Shown here: positions 15,901-26,300 of the stretch, piece by piece
How the letters are laid out: each line of letters starts with the position of its first letter
Position numbering within the stretch: the first letter of the stretch is position 1
Made by a program: the position numbers and the translations under genes
Notes under the pieces: generated by a model
What the model was told of the DNA's origin: nothing
Database searches by the model: none
Seen by the model: only the letters and a program-made list of their open reading frames with translations
Source: Roseateles_B flavus
Lineage (GTDB): Bacteria > Pseudomonadota > Gammaproteobacteria > Burkholderiales > Burkholderiaceae_C
Direction: 5' to 3'
Assembly: GCF_039872765.1 (NCBI RefSeq)
Contig: NZ_JBDPZC010000002.1
Coordinates: 124,001-188,000 of the forward strand
DNA length: 64,000 nt

Positions 15901-17301
15901 GTGCAGCTCGCGCAGGCGCTGGCGGATGAAGGGGGTGTCCTGGTGGGCCCAGGAGTCGCTGATCAGGTCGAGCTGAATCCCCTGGACATCCACGGCGGTG
16001 GCGTCGAACCGACCAGCCCTGATGTCGGCCTGGAGTCCGGCCGCTGTATCGGACTCTGCGTCGGCCGCGGTGCGAGCTTCCGACTGGGCCGCAGCCGTGG
16101 ACGCTTGCTCGGCAGGCCAGGCGACCCCGTCGGCAGGCGCCGCGCGTTCATCGGCCTCGACCTGCTGCGCAATGCTGTCATACGAGACGCCATTGCGGAA
16201 GAACTGCCCCATGCACTGCTTGATGATCTGGGGCCGGCTGCCTGCGCTGCGGTACAGGTACAGCGGATATTCAGACGGACCGTACTTGTTCTTGTACTGA
16301 TGATTCTGGACGCCGCGCTCGAAGATCCGGGCCAGCTGGCCTTGGGTGCGGTTGATCAGGGCCCAGCCTTCGAGGTCGCTGAAGCCCTCCTTGGGCTCGA
16401 ACAGGCCCCAGGTCAGTCCCAGGCTGAACTTCCTGCAGCCTTCCGCGGCCAGGCGCCGCATGATGTCGACATAGGCGTATTCCGTTCCTCCGAGGGGCAT
16501 GCCCGGCAGGAAATATTCCTGGTCCGTGATGTAGCCGTCCGGGATGTGGCTCAGCACGATGACATTCTGGAGGGTGTCCCCCAGATACGTGAGGAAGATC
16601 CGGTACCGCTTGAGCAGGTTGCCGGTCCGCATGTCTGACAGGATGGCATCGACCTTGTTGACCACGCCCTTTTCCTGGCTCCAGGCCCGCATCACCTCTC
16701 GAATGGCACTGTCGGTGGCCCGGCTGGGCACGGTGTATTCGTCGATGCGGCACTGGTTCTCGCGTCCGAAGCGCGACACGAGATAGCGCAGGCGGCGCAT
16801 CCGGCCGCCTTCGATCGAGAAGGTGCGGAGGTCGTCGATGGTCTGCACCATGCCCAATGGCGTGGACAGCAGCCCGCACTGCTCCTCAAGGTGCGGCTTG
16901 CGGCGGTTGGACATGTCGAGGTAGCAGGCCTGCGCCCCACGCTGGGCCGCCTCATGGAGCAGGCTGTTCAACAGGGCTGCCTCGCGCTCCGGGGCGCCCA
17001 CATAGCGCGTGAGGAACAGCAGCTTGCCGTCCTGCAGCACATGGATGTGGTCGGCGTGCCGGTCGCTGTAGTAGATCAAGGGCCACAAGTCCAGCAGGAC
17101 GCCGTCCTGATGCACGTCGCCCTTGGCGGCCGCCAGCCTGTCCGCCAGGCCCGGCGCGTCGGCCAGCCGTGACTTCTCGATCCACTGGCCGTCGCCGGGG
17201 GCGGATTGATCCAGCACCGGGGCAGGCATGCGGGGGTCCTGTTCCTTCTCGTTCACGTCCCACTCACTCTTCAAGGTCTCGTTCCTACACGCGGCTTGCA
17301 T
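12934..17301 (-). CDS. PKS D: DUF-SH-KS0 protein, end of the visible assembly line
   Basis: The protein has 1455 residues and three parts. Residues ~60-380 are a DUF with a GNAT/LPG-synthase-C-like pattern. Residues ~440-805 are a beta-eliminating-lyase (tryptophanase/tyrosine phenol-lyase fold) SH domain with PLP Lys651 in SLCKDFG, substrate-site ANNGSGGYPVS, and the D-x-x-R pair in LDITRIVRNAELI. Residues ~860-1290 are a KS. The KS keeps Cys1030 (DNHCASS) and the second His (IGHCEAVSG), but the HGTGT His is Ala1165 (EAAASG), so condensation is unlikely. The protein ends right after the post-KS linker (PSYPFERE), with no ACP or thioesterase. The next domains must be on another polypeptide or outside the window. 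ATG 17301 has GAGG 6-7 bases upstream and overlaps PKS C by 17 bp. Confidence 0.92.
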   Translation of the reverse strand: MQAACRNETLKSEWDVNEKEQDPRMPAPVLDQSAPGDGQWIEKSRLADAPGLADRLAAAKGDVHQDGVLLDLWPLIYYSDRHADHIHVLQDGKLLFLTRYVGAPEREAALLNSLLHEAAQRGAQACYLDMSNRRKPHLEEQCGLLSTPLGMVQTIDDLRTFSIEGGRMRRLRYLVSRFGRENQCRIDEYTVPSRATDSAIREVMRAWSQEKGVVNKVDAILSDMRTGNLLKRYRIFLTYLGDTLQNVIVLSHIPDGYITDQEYFLPGMPLGGTEYAYVDIMRRLAAEGCRKFSLGLTWGLFEPKEGFSDLEGWALINRTQGQLARIFERGVQNHQYKNKYGPSEYPLYLYRSAGSRPQIIKQCMGQFFRNGVSYDSIAQQVEADERAAPADGVAWPAEQASTAAAQSEARTAADAESDTAAGLQADIRAGRFDATAVDVQGIQLDLISDSWAHQDTPFIRQRLRELHEGLRSDTGAQALGEVLGLPHVLLTTSGRSAERVLFTLWKSRRRTILQNIPFFSTLHNEVKAGFKPRVLPDPRIDAADPDALFRGGLDLDRLSEALSEPDSDAALVLLELANNGSGGYPVSLAHLRAVSALCRRHGVPLALDITRIVRNAELIRRHEAGQGQRALWDVVAEIIGQADIILGSLCKDFGVTAGGLLATRDERFMAKARRYADIEGAALDRLQARLVNQSLHERDVIGRSVAAQLDLVQAVHQDLLSRGVPLVQPAAGHCLLVRADQMAAHHTAAHPAEALLRQLYETHGVRGGVHLAGDDTHGLPGSCVRLALPLGLEGSHVAALLGAALGGPGHDGAPPPAATPAPRRPERLRSGDADPASGPGGAPARRPAPAAATLDTPAGAIAIIGMTGRYAQAGSLSEYWQNLRAGRSCITEVPQDRWNWRDHFQPDVEQAVRERKSYGKWGGFLEDFDKFDPQFFWMPPRRIEFIDPQERLFLEECWKALEDAGYPPHALTAALRARTGVFSGAAKQGFSLYASEARGTHPHTSSASMVGRVSHFFDLQGPSVSFDNHCASSLVAVHEACEYLRQHKGDLALAGGVSLSLHPSSYVQLSLVQMLSHNEHSAAFGKGGAGYVPGEGVGVVILKRLDESVRDGDFVHAVIRGGAVNHSGRTRYYGQPSQGQQAAAIRAALAQSQVEARSVSYIEAAASGVEASDAVEMAALTEVFGQRQGVRGDYWIGSVKPAIGHCEAVSGMSQLARAVLSLRHGLLTPTLLPEERSPHIDFEQLPFRPAVQETPWQRVQIDGRDTPRRAGVTTLGNGINAHLIVEEFMPPPDADESPAPAAGASGESFVFALSAQSLQRLQAYARHWIDYLQAQEACDLHRIAYTLQVGRQPMPWRLALRASDQAELIGLLTRWLQGDATDERIHHGHARRAPEGREAHAASSTPQDIAALAAHWTQGLTSSWITLHRGRSLRKIGGLPSYPFEREAYGLFQAS
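14880..17120 (-). other. second DUF-SH (C-S lyase) didomain, within PKS D
   Basis: DUF covers roughly 17,115-16,165 and SH roughly 15,985-14,880. SH keeps every family landmark I can check: the SGRSAER segment, the Asn of ANNGSGG, Asp/Arg of DITR, the PLP lysine (15,349-15,351) and the C-terminal carboxylate-binding Arg in CVRLALPL. It is expected to be an active PLP enzyme. The upstream carrier domains are ACP9a/b of PKS C. Confidence 0.85.
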
Positions 17302-20300
17302 GTCGCTCCTCTCCTGCGCCCTGCCGCTCCAGCAGATAGGCGCTCAGCTCCTCGATGTCTTCATGTTCGAAGAACAGGGTCTTGGGCAGGCTGCCCAGGT
17401 CCTTCTCCAGCTCCCGGATGAGGGCCANNNNNNNNNNNNNNNNNNNNNNNNNNNNNNNNNNNNNNNNNNNNNNNNNNNNNNNNNNNNNNNNNNNNNNNNN
17501 NNNNNNNNNNNNNNNNNNNNNNNNNNNTGGCCATGATGGAGTCGGTGCCGTAGCTGGCGAAGGAGGCATCAGTCTCGATGCGGTCCTGCGGCAGCTGCAG
17601 CACCTCCGACAGCTTGCGGCGCAGGTAGGCCTGCATGTCCGCCAGCGTGCTGCTCGCCGGGGCAGGCGTCGCAGCGGGCGCCAGCGCGGCAGGAGCAGCC
17701 GCCGCGGCCTGGGGAGCGTCCACCGCCTGCGGCAGATCGCCGCGTTCCAGCAGATAGGCGCTCAGCTCCTCGATGTCTTCATGTTCGAAGAACAGGGTCT
17801 TGGGCAGGCTGCCCAGGTCCTTCTCCAGCTCCCGGATGAGGGCCATGGCCATGATGGAGTCGGTGCCGTAGCTGGCGAAGGAGGCATCAGTCTCGATGCG
17901 GTCCTGCGGCAGCTGCAGCACCTCCGACAGCTTGCGGCGCAGGTAGGCCTGCATGTCCGCCAGCGTGCCGTCCCTGGGGGCGGGCACCTGCGCCGGCACG
18001 GCCGGCGCCATGGGCGTCGGCAGCGGGCGCTTGGCCTCAGCAGGGGGGACTGCCCTCTGCGCATCCGGTGCGGCCGGGGCCGGTGGCACCAGGGCCTCCT
18101 GCCGTTGCGGGGTCGCCGTCGCGGCGGCCACGGGGAACGATGCCCGCACCAGCCCGTTGCTCTGCGCGATGACCAGCTGCTGGCCGTGCACATGCAAGGC
18201 TTCGCCCGGGAACAGCACGCGTTCGTACCCTTCGTCCTGCAGCACCTGACGCCAGCTGTCCTGGTAGAGGCCTGGCGAGCCCGGGATGCGCAAGGCGGCG
18301 TCATCGTAATTCCACCAGCCGTCCAGCAGCCCGAACGTCACATGGCTGAACAGGGTCTTGTGGCTGATTTCATTCAGGACCAGCAGACCGCCGGCCCGCA
18401 GCGTCGCCTTCACGTTGCGGAGGGTCTGCCGGATGTTCTGCGTGGCGTGCAGGACATTGGTCGCGATGACCACGTCGAAGCGACCCGCCTCGATGCCCTG
18501 CCCCTCGATGGCTTTCTCGGCGTTGAAGATCTGGGTCTTCAGGAAGGGCGCGATCGGCGCATAGTGCTGCCGGGCATGCATGAGGAAGGCATGGGAGAGA
18601 TCGGTATAGACGTACTCCTCGAGGGCCACGCCTCGATCGGCGATCTTGCGCAGAAGCCCGGCCGTCGTCCCACCGGTCCCGGCGCCGACTTCCAGCACCC
18701 TGAGCGGGCTTGGGGCGCTGCGGGCGATGGCCAGCACGGCGTCATGGACCATCTCGTTGAACAAGTCGGCCTTGCGGTTGCCCTTGTACAGCCCTTCCAC
18801 CAGGGCCATGCTGGAGCCCGGGAACATGACTTCCGTGGCGAGTTGGCGCCCGGCCAGGATGTCGGGCAAGGCGCGCAGGCAGACCTCGGCAAGCTTCATG
18901 GGGATGCGCCGGTAGTCGTTCTGCGGCCACCCCGCTGCCTGCTGTTCCCAGTCCGCCCAGGCGCTGAGCGCCTGGGCGCGGGCCGCGGCGGACACCTGCC
19001 AGGCCTGCCCGCCCGCTGCCGTGCACGGGCTGATGGAGCCCTGCTCCTGCAGGACCGAGAGGCTCTCCTCGAGCCAGCGGCCATGCCTGGCCTGGGCCGC
19101 CTCGCGGCCGTCGAGGAAGGGCAGCATGCCCCACAGCAAGGCGCGGGCGATCAACGCATCCAGCTCCGGGCTGCGCGGTTCCACATCGGCCGCGCGTTGC
19201 GTCCAGTCCTGGGCACATTGCTGCAAGGCCGAGTCAAGGGCCTGCAGGGCGGTCGCCTGGCTCGCCGGGGTGCCGGCGACGTCGCGGTAGTGGAGGATCC
19301 GCTCCTCAGCAGGACCGGCCGCCCGGCCCACGACGCCCGGGCGAAGCGTCTTGAGCACGGCCACCTGGGGCAGGCGGCTGGCAAGCAGCGCCTCCAGAGC
19401 CCGCATGCCCTCGTCGGGCTCGATGGACCCAAACCCGGCGGCCGCCATGCGCTCCCGGTAGCTGGCATCGCTGACGACGCCGACGCTCCCCCAGTAGCCC
19501 CAGTTCACCACCTTCACCGGGAAGGGCAGCGTCCGGTCCAGCCAGGTGGCGAAGGCATCCTTGAAGGTGCAGCCGGCCGCATAGTTGGACTGCCCGGCCG
19601 TCTTTCCGTAGGCCGTGATCGACGAGAAGAACACCATGAAGTCCAGCGGATCGGCACCGAAGACCGCCGCCATCTGCACGCTGACATCCGCCTTGGAACG
19701 CCAGGCTGACAGGAAGCGCGGCTCGTCCATGGTGGCCAGGCTGGCGTCCGCCAGCACGATGGCCGAATGGATCACGCCGCGGGTGGCAAGAGCCTGCCCA
19801 TCCCAGCGGAGCGCCGCGATGCGGCGATGGGCTTCGGCCAGGCTGTCGCGATCACTGGCGTCGGCACACAGGTAGACCGGTGCGGTGCCCAGCCGGCCCA
19901 GCGCTTCGCATTGGCGGCGGATGGCGGCGTCCTCCGGGCGCCGACCGATCCACACGATACGCGCCTGGTGCTGCTCGATCATCCAGCGGCTCCAGGCCAT
20001 GCCGATGCCGCCCGCTCCGCCGATCACCACATAGACCCCGCCTCGCCGGTACGCGCCATCGCCAGCAGGCAGGTCCTGCACGGCGACCAGCTCGCGCGCC
20101 AGCCAACAGCCATCGCGCCAGGCCCAGGCATTGCCTTCGGGGTCGAAGGGGACCGAGAACATTGCGCCAAGAGGCCAGGCCCGGGCGGCCTGCAGGTCGA
20201 GCAGGCGGACCTTCCACGTGCGGTACTCCTTGGCCATGGCGCCGACGAGACCATGGATGCCCGCATGCGTCGGGATCACCCGGTCGCCGGGGCTGGTCGC

Positions 20301-23300
20301 GTGCGTCTGCTGCGTGAGCAGCGTCCACGCCAGGTCCTTGGCCCCGTAGCCGGCGGCCAGCAGCATCTTGATGTGGCGATACAGCGCCAGCACGCCCTGC
20401 TCCTGGGCCGCCAGGATCGCCTCCCCGCTGGCCTGCGGACCCGCGGCGCTTGCGGTGTCGAGGGAAGCCGGTGCGATCCAGACGATGTGGTTCACCGGCT
20501 GGCCGCGCGCCAGGGCACGGGCCAGGGCCGCCTCGGCCTGCGGCCGCTGGCCGTCGGCCGCATCGTGGCTGAGCTGACAGGCCGGGAACAGGCCCTGGAT
20601 GGCCTGCTGCTCCTCTCGGGTCCCGCCCAGCACCAGCATGCCGGTGCCGTCTGCGCTGCGGTCCTTCAGCGACAAGGGCGAGTCCTGCGAGGTCGGGACC
20701 TCCTTCGGATTCCAGAGAACTGAGCGCATCAGCAGCCCGACCTGGGTGTCGGAGGCCGGACGCGGCCCTGCGGCGTCCGGCGACGGTGTCGTGGCCGGAA
20801 CCGAGTCCGTGCCCGGGCGATGCAGGGCGCGCGAGGACAGGCCTCGCATCCGGACGCACACGGCACCGCTGTCGTCGCAGACGTCGATGTCGATCTTGTC
20901 CGCGCCTGGCCTGCCGGCCGCCTCGCCCTTCTTGCGGCGGGCCGCAGGGGCGCTCTCGGCAGCGGGTCGCAACCAGGCCCAGACAGCGTCGCCGCAGGCG
21001 CGCAGCACCTCGACGGTGTCCAGCGCGAAAGGCAGGTAGGCCAGGCGAGCCGAGGCCTGATGCGCAGGCGTCCGGCGCAGGCCGATGGCCGCCTGGAGGA
21101 CGGCATCCAGCAGGCCCGGATGCATCGTGAAGCGGCCGGCCGCTGCCTGCTGGGACACCGGCAGACGCACCCGGGCGAGCACGCCGGCCTCGTTGACCCG
21201 GCACGAGGCAAGACCTCGGTGGCTGGGGCCATACACGATGCCCACGCGTTCGAAGGCGGCATACCAGAGCGCAGGATCCACCACCTCGGCCTGCGCGAAG
21301 GCGGCCTGCAGGGAGGCCAGGTCCAGGCGGGCGCCCTCCTCCGGCCCGGAGGCACCCACAACCCCTTCGCAGCACGTGAAGTGCTCGCCCCCGGTGGCTT
21401 CGATCTGGACGCTGAAGCGGCCAGGCCCTGTCCCCGGGGCGGGCGGCTCGATGAGCAAGGTCACGGGGCTGTTGACCCGCACCGGGCGAATCCAGGCCAC
21501 ATTCGACAGGCGGACCGTGGTCGCCCCAGGCCCCGAGGGCCAGGCGAGACGGACCGCCTCATGCACGAGCTCCAGCTGCGCCACGCCGGGCAGCACGGCA
21601 TCGCCCTGCACTTGATGGTCGCGCAGGCAGTCCTCCTGCCCGCTCAGGGTGAGGCGGGCACGCCCCGTCGCGGCCTCGACAGCCGTCGCCGGCAGCAGAG
21701 GATGGGCGGACCGACCCGCATTCACGCTGGCGGTCTGGGTTTCAGGGCCCGATGCGGCCACGGCCGCCGACTCCGAAATCCAGTAGCGTTCCCGCGCAAA
21801 CGGGTAGCCCGGCAGGTGCACGCGGCGCACACCGAGCGACCCGCCGATTTCATGGAGGCGGGTCCAGGGGATCGACGCGCCCTTGACCCAGGCGTCCAGC
21901 AGGGCCTCGAGCTTGCGGCCGTCGATCCAGATGTCCAGCAGGCGGTCCAGGCCGGCCATGCCGGCGGCCTCTTCGGCTCGCGCATGCTTCGAGACCTTCA
22001 CGCGGCCCCGTGCCATGCCGGGCACCCTCTCCTGGCCCGCGACGAAGGCCGCCAGCCGGGCTTGCAGCTCAGCCCACGACGCCACGACAAAGCCCACGCG
22101 CTCCGGCATGGCCTCGCGCCCGACCTGCAGCGTGTAGGCCAGGTCTGCCAGGCGCGGCGCCGGTTGCGCAGCTGGGACGCCAGGGGCGGCCTCCGTGGCG
22201 ATGTCCTGGACGTACTGGCGCAATGCACGCGCTGCGTCGATGAGGCGATCCGAGGTCTTGGCCGACAGCAGCACCACCGCCGGTCCTGCGTCCACCGCGG
22301 CCGCGCCGGCCGGGGCCGGCCGGTCGTCCATCGGCTCTTCCAGGACCACGTGCGCGTTCACCCCTCCGATGCCGAAGGAGCTGACGCCCGCCCGACGTGG
22401 CAGTGGCTGCCCGTCGGCATCCGGGATCCGCGGCCAGTCCAGGGTGTCGCGAGGGATGAAGAAGGGACTGTCGGTCAGGTCGATGTAGGGGTTCAGTGCC
22501 TCGCAGTGCAGGCTGCGCACGCGCTGGCCGTGCTTCATCTGCAGCAGCACCTTGATCACGCCCGCCACACCGGCAGCGAGCTCCAGGTGACCCACATTGG
22601 TCTTGAGGGCCCCCAGCGCGCAGCTGCTGTCCCAGCGCCGCTGCGAGCTCTGCGGCTGGGCGGCCAGGCGTTCCGCAAAGGCCTGCTTGAGCGCATTGAT
22701 CTCGATGGGATCGCCGAGCTTCGTGCCCGTGCCATGCGCTTCGAGGTAGCCGATGGTCCTGGGGTCCACGGCGGCGCGGGCATGCGCCTGGACGATGACC
22801 TCCCTTTGTGCCGTCGGATTGGGCGCCGTGAGGGTGTTGGAGTGACCGCCATGGTTGACGGCACTGCCCCGGACGATGCCGTGGATGGCATCGCCGTCCC
22901 GCCGCGCCGCACTCAGGCGCTTCAGGAACAGCATGCCGACACCTTCGCCGCGGACAAAGCCGTCCGCCTGCGCCGAGAAGGTCTTGCAGCGGCCGTCCGG
23001 GGCCAGCATGCCGGCCTTGCCAAAGCTGATGTGGGCATGAGGCGTCAGGATGGTCTGCATGCCGCCGACCAGCGCGAGCTCGGCATCCCCGCAGGCGAGG
23101 CTCACGACCGCCCGGTGGAGGGCCACCAGGGACGACGAACAGGCCGTCTCCACCGGCTCGCTGGGGCCGTGCAGGTCCAGGAAGTGGCTGATCCGGTTGA
23201 TGGCGATGGAGGGCACGACGCCCAGGAAGGAGTTGCCTTCGATGCCCTCGCCGGCCGCCTTGCGCAGGTCGCTGTAGCCGCTCTGGGCCACGCCGACGAA

Positions 23301-26300
23301 CAAGGCCGTCTTGCTGCCCGCCAGGTCCCTGGGGTTGTAGCCGGCGTCCTCGATGGCCCACCAGGCATGCATCAGCAGCTGGCGGTGCGAGGGGTCCATC
23401 TGGTAGGCCTCCCTCGGGGAGATGTTGAAGAACAGCGGATCGAATTCCGCCAAGCCGTCGATGAAGCCGCCCCATCGGCTGCTGGGCAGCGAGGCATCCT
23501 CTGCGGCCTCCGGCGTGCAGGCGCGCCAGTCCCAACGGTCGGCAGGAACCTCGGTGATGCAGTCCCTGCCCTCGAACAGGTTTCGGGCAAACGCCGACAC
23601 GTCACGGGCGCCAGGGAACCTGCCGCTCATGCCGATGATCGCGACGTCGTCGCCCCGATCCTCGATCGCCGCGGCCCCCGCCGGGGCCTGCGACGGCGCC
23701 TGGGCCCAGACGGTCGGCGGCACCGCTGCGGCCTGCTGGATGGCTGGCACTGCGGGCACTGCGGCAGGTCCTGCAGGCTGCGGCCGCTCATTCAAGGCCG
23801 GGTAGGTCTCCAGCATGAACTCGGCAATCTGCAGCAGGGTGGGACGCTCGAAGAAGGTCGTCGGGTTCATGAGACCCGCAGCCTGCGTGCCCAGCGACAG
23901 GCGCTCGTTGAGGCGGTTGCTCAGAGCGGTCAAGGACAGCGAGTCCAGGCCGTAGTCGCCGAAGTTCTGGTGCTCGTCGATGTCTTGCTCTGCAGACTTG
24001 ATGACCTCGGCCACCTCGGACTTCAGGCGCAGGATGAACGCCGCCAGGCCCTCGGCGCTGGCGGGGGCTGCGGCGCGGCTGTCCGCCTGCACGGGCGCAG
24101 CGGCCGCAGTCGCCACGGGCAGGGGGCCTGCCTTGTCAGGGCCCTGGCCGGCGCTGCCGGGCTTCCAGCCGACGATCATCGCTGACTCCCCCTGGTGCAG
24201 GATGAAGTGCAAGGCCTGCACCACCGTCAGGACCTGCCGCGATGCGATGCCCTGCAGCAGAGGCTGGGCCAGCGGCATGGGCAAGGGCTCAGGGCAGAAG
24301 ACGGCCGCGCTGCGTCCGTGGCGGATGCCCACCTTCACCCAGGCGTCCCGCTCGTCGAGCCAGGCGAGGATGGCGGCGTCAGGTGCCAGCGCCTCATCCG
24401 TCGCCTCGACAGGCAGGGCAATGAAGAAGTCGAGGGACTCGGCCCGGGTCGCCTCGTCCAGGGCCCTCAGCTGGGCCTCGGGCAGCAGGCGCCCCTGTGC
24501 GGGAGGGGTGGCGGCTTCGGTGCAGGCCAGCACGCCGGTGATCGGCCCGTGGCGTTGCCGGATGCGCTCGACGAGGGCCTGGCCGTCCGCGGCGGGATCG
24601 CCCGCCATGAACTCGAGCCTCGCGCCATTCACGAGGTAGGACTGCAGGCGCTCCAGCCAGGCGCTGTCCGGGGCCTGGAGGTCGGTGAGGACGAGGCTTG
24701 CCCCTGGCACCTGCCCCAGGTGGCAGGCCAGGTTCAGCGCCAGGCCGCTGCAGGCCCCGGTGATCCAGTACACGCCGCCGGTCCGGAAGATGTCCATCTC
24801 GAGCATCCAGCGTTCCGGCTCCACGGGGACGAAGCGCCGGGCCGGACGCCGTGCGGCGACGGCCGCCTGCGGCGCCGCGCCATCGCCCCGACGTCGCACC
24901 CAGTAGCGGTTGGCATTGGCGTCGCCGTCGGCGGTCTCTGCCCGGGCGCTGAACTCGCGGATCGACACGCAGACCTGCCCTTCAGCATTCAGGAAGTCGA
25001 TGTCGTAGCGCGCCACGGCCGTGTTGCCGCCGGGATCGTCGCTGAGGCGGACATGGACATGGGCCTGCTCGCCCATGGGCCGCCACACGACCAGCTCCTT
25101 CACGAAGAAGGGGAGGCAGCCCCCATTGGCACGCGGCTGGAGGATGAGGCTGTCCGCGATCTGGAAGGCCGCATCCATCATGCTGGGATGCAGGCCGAAG
25201 GCATCGCCCCGCTGGGCGGCGGCAGGCAGGGACAGGGACGCCAGCACCTCCTTCTCGCCCTTGAACAGGGCCGAGATCGTCTTGAAGCTGGGCCCGTAGT
25301 TGCCACCACCGCTGTCCAGGTACTCATAGAAGCGCTCCGCCGCCACGCGACGCGGGCAGCGCGCCCTCAGGGCCGACAGGTCCACCCGCGCCGGTTCGGC
25401 GCTGTCCATGCCCGGCCCGAAACGCACGGCGCCCTGGCAGTTCAGCGCCAGGGGCGTGCTTCCATCGGCGCGGCCGGAGCTCACGGTGAACTTCATCGCG
25501 CCGGCGTCGTCCAGGTCAGCGTCCGGGTCGAGGCTCAGCACGACCTCGGCGGGCTGGTCGACGACCATGGGCGACATCCACACGACGGACTGCAGGCGCA
25601 CCCGGCCATCTCCACGGGCGATCGCTGCCGCCGCGCGGGCCATCTCGAGATAGGCCACACCAGGCAGCAGGCGGCGACCCCGGATCATGTGGTCCGCCAG
25701 GAAGCGCTCCTGGCCCGAGAAGCGGGAGCGCAGGCGCAGGCGGCGGGGCTGGGTCGCCTCGACCGGGAGGACTTCCTGCAGCATGGGGTGCAGCGGGGCG
25801 GCGAGGCCGTCACGCGGGGTGTGCGCAAAGGGGGCCGGGACCTGCCGCGGCGCCGCGACGGGCCCACCCGCCGCGCCCAGCGTCTGCAGCGGCGCAAAGC
25901 GCTCGGCCGCGAAGGGATAGGTGGGCAGACTGGCCCGCTGGGGCCGCCCATGCGGGTGCAGGAGGCGCCAGTCGAGGTCGACGCCCTGGGTCCACACGGC
26001 CGCGATCTTGGACAGGCTTCCGGCCTCGACCCAGCCGCGGATCAGGCCCTCCATGCCCTGGTCGTCGCTCAAGAGGCGCGCCAGGCCCTGGGCGCCCTGC
26101 CCGGGCGCGGCAAGGCCAGTCTCGGCGCCGCCATGGCCCTGCGCGACGAAGGCGTCCAGGGCCTGGGCCAGCGCCAGATGGCTGTCCACGACGAAGGCCA
26201 CCCGGCTTGCCATGGCCTCGCGGCCCACTTGCAAGGTATAGGCCAGGCGGTCGAGCGCGGGCAGCTCAGCCGGCTCCTGTGCCAGGAAGGCGAGCAGCTG

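Noticed and set aside
13018..16638. 1206-residue plus-strand open frame opposite PKS D
   Set aside because: No recognisable domain; mirrors codon bias of the PKS gene on the other strand. The same applies to plus-strand frames at 20820-24185, 24195-27167, 28245-31376, 32858-35920, 38462-41446, 41462-44527 and 51075-56351.
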